DNA of 21,365 bases from an uncultured Anaerolineae bacterium (lineage in GTDB: Bacteria; Chloroflexota; Anaerolineae; Anaerolineales; UBA4823). Numbering within the stretch: the stretch's first letter is position 1; each line of letters opens with the position of its first letter. Of the stretch, positions 18,044 to 21,365 are shown piece after piece. The translations under genes and the position numbers were made by a program. The stretch lies in assembly GCA_937129505.1 (NCBI GenBank), contig CAKZNJ010000513.1, positions 1 to 21,365 on the forward strand, in the 5' to 3' direction. Under the pieces are notes generated by a model that was not told the DNA's origin, searched no databases, and worked only from the letters and a program-made list of their open reading frames with translations.

Positions 18044-19018
18044 TCAACCTTCTTCCACCCGCACTGTGATCTCCGTCTCCAAACTGTGACCGCCGTCCAA
18101 ACTGTGAGCTAGTCCGGCCTCGACCGCCTGAGCTAGAGGATAAGGAGCGCTGGTAGGTTCCAATCCCACGCCATAGATGCCCGTCAGGGGAGGTAGCTCT
18201 GCCCCGCCGTATGGCATCCAAAACATTACATACGGAAAGACTTCCTTATCCCACTCCACTCCGAAGGACAAGTTTAAGCGCGCATTGCGCACCTTGTATT
18301 CACCCCGCTCCAATTCCCATAACATGCCATCATCATGGCTGTGAGCCTGCGGGCCCGGGATATGACGCATGTCAATTGTTTCGCCACTGCAGCCCTGCGC
18401 AAAGGGCCATTCCGAATCTTGCCCCTCCGCCAAGCGGGCTGTTTGCGGTTCATAAACAACGGGTGGGGTCGTAATGCGCCGCGCCGGCAATTCGATTTGA
18501 CAGCCTTCTTCGATAAAATCACCCCCTAAAACCAGATGTTGGCACCAGACAAAATCCCAACGCTGGTCATCTAAATTGGTCAAGGTCTCTTTCAAATATA
18601 AAGCCTTTTCCCCCTCTCGCAAGATAACCTCTCGCTCCAAACGGAAGGGTGTCAGGCGGCAATCAACCCACAGGCGCAAGCGCACCTCGTCTGCGCGGTT
18701 GGTTAGCACTTCATCCTGCCACGCTAGCAAGGCGGCTTCCCCATGAAACGGAATCTCCCGGCCGCGATACTGACAGGCATCATTGATATTGGGGAACAGC
18801 ACTTGCCAACCACCTTCATAATTTTCCAAAAAATCGGTCGGTGGCTGTACGGAAGGCGGCTTAAGCCCCCACGGCGTATGCATTAAGAACTGAACGCCAC
18901 TCGGAAGGTGGATCAGCTCATAGATATCCGCCCCCTTCTGGGGCAAGATGGTCACCCGGAGATCCTTATTCTCTAATCGAATGGCACGATGACCGTTTAG
19001 CGTGGTGATCTCGAGCAT
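18044..19018 (-). CDS. Aldose 1-epimerase-like (galactose mutarotase-fold) protein
   Basis: A 324-residue cytoplasmic protein of the mutarotase-like beta-sandwich superfamily. These enzymes interconvert sugar anomers, or in relatives act on other sugar-like rings. Residues in family positions: His92 in PFHGEA, His161 in FVWCQHLVLGGDF, and Glu287 in YGVGLEPTSAPYPL, the last motif being very typical of the group. NDACQYRGREIPFHGEA and LYLKETLTNLDDQRWDFVW also fit. ATG at 19018, 9 bases after the SDR stop, with a weak ribosome site (CAGG). It is the last gene of a three-gene operon ahead of a clear terminator. Its presence beside a sugar-type importer supports a substrate with a sugar or cyclic polyol moiety. 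The exact substrate is unknown; it may belong to the less studied DUF4432-like branch. Confidence 0.78.
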   Translation of the reverse strand: MLEITTLNGHRAIRLENKDLRVTILPQKGADIYELIHLPSGVQFLMHTPWGLKPPSVQPPTDFLENYEGGWQVLFPNINDACQYRGREIPFHGEAALLAWQDEVLTNRADEVRLRLWVDCRLTPFRLEREVILREGEKALYLKETLTNLDDQRWDFVWCQHLVLGGDFIEEGCQIELPARRITTPPVVYEPQTARLAEGQDSEWPFAQGCSGETIDMRHIPGPQAHSHDDGMLWELERGEYKVRNARLNLSFGVEWDKEVFPYVMFWMPYGGAELPPLTGIYGVGLEPTSAPYPLAQAVEAGLAHSLDGGHSLETEITVRVEEG

Positions 19019-19027
19019 TTTAGCCTG

Positions 19028-19783
19028 CTAAAACGTGATCGTCAAACCGCCATCTACCGTGATTACCTGACCGGTGATGTACGAAGCGTCTGGACCTGCA
19101 AGGAAGAAAAACACCCCTGCTAATTCTTCTGGCATGCCAGCCCGACGCAAGGGCAAATGATGTCCCTCAACATAGTTCTTCTTAAACCACTCGGAGTCCA
19201 GCTCATTCACGCCATCCACCACACTCATCGCCGTGCGCACAAAACCCGGCGCAATGGCATTAACGAGGATGTTCTTCTCAGCCAGCTCAAGAGCTAAACC
19301 GCGACAATATTGGTTGATGGCTGCCTTTGCCATAGCATAGGAGCTGGAGCCAACCTCCGCCCGCTCGCCATGAATGGAAGTGCAATGGATAATGCGTCCA
19401 CCCTCTTTCATCCAAGGCACCGCCATGCGAGTCATATACACCGCACCGTTGATCATGATGTCGAAGGATTTTCGCCATTCCTCAAGGGGTGATTCGACCG
19501 CTTTGGCGGGGAAATAAACGCCGGCGATGTTGCAGAGGGCATCTAACTGGCCCCATTTTTGACCAATTGCCTCACCGATCGCCTCGGCTGTGGCCGGATC
19601 GCTGTAATCACCCGGCACAACGAGGTGTTCACCCGGTGGGAAGGTGGCGACAAGCTCCTGCAGCGTTTGTTCACGGCGGGCAGTTACGCAGACATCCCAT
19701 CCTTCCTTGGCAAAGCGTTCAGCGGTCGCCAACCCGATACCCGACGAAGCTCCAGTCACGACAACTTTTTTGCGTTCGGTCAT
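19028..19783 (-). CDS. Short-chain dehydrogenase/reductase (SDR)
   Basis: A 251-residue classical SDR that would use NAD(P) to oxidise an alcohol or reduce a ketone. Rossmann motif TGASSGIG (10-17), NIAG (85-88), catalytic Asn112, Ser136, Tyr149 and Lys153 (YAMAK), the APGFVRT segment after beta-6, and a C-terminal ITGQVITVDGG all match the family. Arg36 and Arg37 after the second strand (CVTARRE) suggest NADP(H). A start at 19795 is also open, but GGAGGA lying inside those extra codons is well placed for the ATG at 19783, which is therefore chosen. It lies 44 bases after the M24 gene and 9 bases before the epimerase-like gene. Likely role: oxidation of a hydroxyl on the imported compound or its sugar part. 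Confidence 0.9.
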   Translation of the reverse strand: MTERKKVVVTGASSGIGLATAERFAKEGWDVCVTARREQTLQELVATFPPGEHLVVPGDYSDPATAEAIGEAIGQKWGQLDALCNIAGVYFPAKAVESPLEEWRKSFDIMINGAVYMTRMAVPWMKEGGRIIHCTSIHGERAEVGSSSYAMAKAAINQYCRGLALELAEKNILVNAIAPGFVRTAMSVVDGVNELDSEWFKKNYVEGHHLPLRRAGMPEELAGVFFFLAGPDASYITGQVITVDGGLTITF

Positions 19784-19827
19784 CTTATCCTCCATGACGA
19801 TGTGAAATGAGTGTTTACCATCTGCGA

Positions 19828-20952
19828 TTAATGGTTCAAATGATGGGTCAAGACCTCGCAGCCATCTTGGGTGACCAAGACGACATCCTCCAAGCGCACA
19901 CCCAGCCCTTCATCGGGCAAGTAAATGCCCGGCTCGAGCGCCAACACCATGCCCGCTTGCAGGGTTAACTCGTTGTAGGGTACAATGCGCGGTTCTTCAT
20001 GATAGGTTGTCCCTAAGCCATGCCCTGTATGGTGAGGGTAGATGGGATATCCTTTAGCCTCAATGTGTTGTCTCAGCAGCGAGTCCAAATCGCGCGCTTT
20101 GACTCCCGGTTTGACAGCCTCTAACCCCATTTCGAGGGTCTCTAGCACAACTTGATATATTTTCTTTTGGGACTCTGAAGGTTCGCCCACAAAATGCGTC
20201 GCAGCGTTATCTCCCCAATAGCCATCTAGGCGGGGTACAATATCCGCGATCACCGCATCCCCGGCTTGTAAGCGGTAATTGCCGGGTAATCCCCCAATTT
20301 CGGCCGTTCGTGCTCCGGCGACAAAATCGGCCAGCAAGGGCAAACGACCTCCCACCTGATGCTCCAAGCCAGCCTTCAATTGCCCCCAAACCTCGATTTC
20401 ACTGAGTCCACCTTGCAAAAGGCGTTTGACGATTGCTTGGGCGGAGTCGGCAATTGCCAGCGAAGCGCGGATTTTTTGTAGTTCAACTTCGCTCTTTACC
20501 GCCCGCAGCAGCGGCAAGTCGTTATCCACAATCAGCCACTGATCGAATGGAACCGCCTGCATTAAGGTAGGGAACAAGCTTGCAGAAAGGAAATTTAACT
20601 CAACGGCTATGTTGCCGCTGAAGCTCTTAAGCGGTGCAATCAATTCCTTAAAAGCGTGCGCCTGATGATCAAATCCGAACACTGGCTCGTCAATGGTATA
20701 GGAAACATAATCACGGGTGGTAATGCCCATTGCCTGAGCAGCGGGGGATTCCATATCGGATAACAGAAGGGTAAAATGCCCCTCCCACCACAAACCGATG
20801 GCAGCTCCTCCTTCAAAGGGGCTCGGACCAGTTTGGATGGAAGGCGCATAGCCTGTTAGCCACGTTATGGTAGCGGGGTTGGTCAACAGCGCTGCCGAAC
20901 ATTGTTTTTCTTTGAGGGTTTCCTGAAGTCGGGCGAGGGAAATTTCGTTCAT
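19828..20952 (-). CDS. M24-family hydrolase (Xaa-Pro aminopeptidase/creatinase type)
   Basis: A 374-residue pita-bread-fold enzyme. The N-terminal creatinase-type domain (~1-150, opening SLARLQETLKEKQCSAALLT and WLTGYAP) precedes the C-terminal M24 domain. All five metal ligands of the dinuclear peptidases are visible: Asp237 and Asp248 (11 apart), His311 in HHTGHGLG, Glu340 in ALEPGIYLP and Glu355 in VRLEDVVLV, with a further catalytic-type His318. This favours a metal-dependent Xaa-Pro-type peptidase or amidase over true creatinase, which lacks metal. The ATG at 20952 with AGGAG about 9 bases upstream is chosen; the open frame continues to 21219 but only through the promoter and operator. 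First gene of the M24/SDR/epimerase operon, under operator 2. Confidence 0.9.
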   Translation of the reverse strand: MNEISLARLQETLKEKQCSAALLTNPATITWLTGYAPSIQTGPSPFEGGAAIGLWWEGHFTLLLSDMESPAAQAMGITTRDYVSYTIDEPVFGFDHQAHAFKELIAPLKSFSGNIAVELNFLSASLFPTLMQAVPFDQWLIVDNDLPLLRAVKSEVELQKIRASLAIADSAQAIVKRLLQGGLSEIEVWGQLKAGLEHQVGGRLPLLADFVAGARTAEIGGLPGNYRLQAGDAVIADIVPRLDGYWGDNAATHFVGEPSESQKKIYQVVLETLEMGLEAVKPGVKARDLDSLLRQHIEAKGYPIYPHHTGHGLGTTYHEEPRIVPYNELTLQAGMVLALEPGIYLPDEGLGVRLEDVVLVTQDGCEVLTHHLNH

Positions 20953-21001
20953 GCGGCTACTCTCCTGAAAGGGTGAACAAGGAAAAAAGACTGGCAACAA
21001 T

Positions 21002-21017
21002 CTGTAAACGATTACAG
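21002..21017. promoter_or_regulatory. LacI-type operator 2
   Basis: CTGTAAACGATTACAG is palindromic except for one central pair; the core TGTAAACGATTACA is 13 of 14 to the classic LacI-type site. It covers the predicted transcription start (about 21015) of the M24/SDR/epimerase operon. Confidence 0.78.
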
Positions 21018-21021
21018 AAAT

Positions 21022-21050
21022 ATCATAGCATAGAAAACATTCGTTGTCAA
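21022..21050 (-). promoter_or_regulatory. Promoter of the M24/SDR/epimerase operon
   Basis: Read on the minus strand: TTGACA (21050-21045), a 17-base spacer and TATGAT (21027-21022), preceded by TGC as an extended -10. Start near 21015, inside operator 2. The layout is the same as for the promoter at 16269-16297. Confidence 0.72.
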
Positions 21051-21085
21051 TTCGCCTAGAAGTAAAAATTTTCTCGCTTGACCTA

Positions 21086-21114
21086 TTGACGCAAGCTTTT
21101 TTCTGTGTTATAGT
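21086..21114 (+). promoter_or_regulatory. Promoter of the class III aminotransferase gene
   Basis: TTGACG (21086-21091), a 17-base spacer and TATAGT (21109-21114). Start near 21121, inside operator 3. It is divergent from the M24 promoter, with the two -35 boxes 35 bases apart. Confidence 0.72.
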
Positions 21115-21116
21115 GA

Positions 21117-21138
21117 GATATGTAAACGTTCTCATATC
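21117..21138. promoter_or_regulatory. LacI-type operator 3
   Basis: A 22-bp imperfect palindrome with arms GATATGTAAAC and GTTCTCATATC (9 of 11 pairs). Its core TGTAAACGTTCTCA (21121-21134) is 12 of 14 to the classic LacI-type site. It sits over the predicted start of the aminotransferase transcript. Confidence 0.7.
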
Positions 21139-21170
21139 GTCCTTTCGCTTTCCTTGTGTAGGAGTTGACC

Positions 21171-21365
21171 ATGACCAAACCCAATGTTCACGCAGTACAT
21201 CGTGACTGGGAACGACCATTTCCAGTTATTACCCACACCGAAGGCATCTATCTTTACGACGAAAACGGCAATCGTTATATCGATGGCTCAGGAGGCTCCT
21301 CAGTTGTCACCGCCATAGGCCACGGCGTGCATGAGATCGACCGCGCAATGTTCGAACAAGCGCAA
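21171..21365 (+). CDS. Class III (PLP-dependent) aminotransferase, N-terminal fragment
   Basis: The frame is open for 65 codons to the window edge. The N-terminal pattern is that of class III aminotransferases (omega-amino acid, GABA or acetylornithine type): an aromatic-rich lead, then THTEGIYLYDENGNRYIDGS, GGSSVVTAIGHGVHEI and a helix starting DRAMFEQAQ. The PLP lysine lies outside the window. GGAG (21161-21164) is 6 bases before the ATG at 21171. Transcription comes from the promoter at 21086-21114 under operator 3, so it should be co-induced with the divergent M24 operon. These enzymes take the amino group from amines or omega-amino acids, which fits a pathway that demethylates an amine and then deaminates it. 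Confidence 0.85.
   Translation, partial: MTKPNVHAVHRDWERPFPVITHTEGIYLYDENGNRYIDGSGGSSVVTAIGHGVHEIDRAMFEQAQ

Noticed and set aside
19805..19827. GTGTTTACC resembling a LacI-type half site between the M24 and SDR genes
   Set aside because: Only one arm is present and there is no promoter beside it.
20953..21219. N-terminal extension of the M24 reading frame to an upstream start
   Set aside because: The extra 89 residues run through the divergent promoters and both LacI-type operators and do not resemble the family. A good ribosome site precedes the ATG at 20952.

Overview
Organism. The window looks like bacterial chromosome, most likely Chloroflexota (Anaerolineae-like). The clues are an unusually large SecA with Chloroflexota-style insertions, lipoprotein-type solute-binding proteins, and two non-pyrrolysine MttB-family methyltransferases beside LacI-controlled transporters. 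This is inferred from gene content; no taxonomic marker was searched. There are no tRNAs, rRNAs, CRISPR arrays or insertion sequences. Layout. (1) 1-2050 is G+C-rich: the start of a small cysteine-rich DUF1540-type gene running off the left edge under a Fur-like box, a second Fur-like box, a divergent DUF151/BFN-like gene, a clean terminator, and the first 250 codons of secA. (2) From about 2050 base composition and codon use change sharply inside secA, exactly at a very conserved motif, so the left 2 kb may come from a different genome (assembly chimera) or from recombination. secA (1309-5424) runs on as a 1371-residue protein with insertions in NBD2, a helical scaffold/wing region enlarged by several hundred residues, and a basic tail in place of the zinc motif. 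It meets a membrane-anchored unknown gene tail to tail. (3) 6465-9048 is a three-gene SsuABC/TauABC-type ABC importer operon. (4) 9195-16184 (minus strand) is a six-gene operon: sugar-type (CUT1) binding protein, two permeases (no ATPase), a UroD/MtaA-like protein, a LacI-type repressor and an MttB-family methyltransferase. (5) A second MttB-family gene (16468-17925) is divergent from it. (6) 18044-20952 (minus strand) is a three-gene operon: M24 creatinase/aminopeptidase-type hydrolase, short-chain dehydrogenase and aldose-epimerase-like protein. (7) A class III aminotransferase starts divergently at 21171 and runs off the right edge. How the genes work together. Three near-identical LacI-type palindromes (16252-16263, 21002-21017, 21117-21138) each lie over the predicted transcription start of a TTGACR-17-TANNNT promoter. 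They serve the importer/UroD/LacI/MttB operon, the M24/SDR/epimerase operon and the aminotransferase gene. The LacI-type gene inside the first operon is the obvious candidate repressor, which would make 9-21 kb one autoregulated catabolic regulon. The enzyme set (two MttB-type demethylases, a UroD-like protein, a creatinase-fold hydrolase, a dehydrogenase, an aminotransferase, an epimerase-like protein) suggests uptake and stepwise dismantling of an N-methylated, possibly sugar-linked compound. The substrate is not determined by the sequence.
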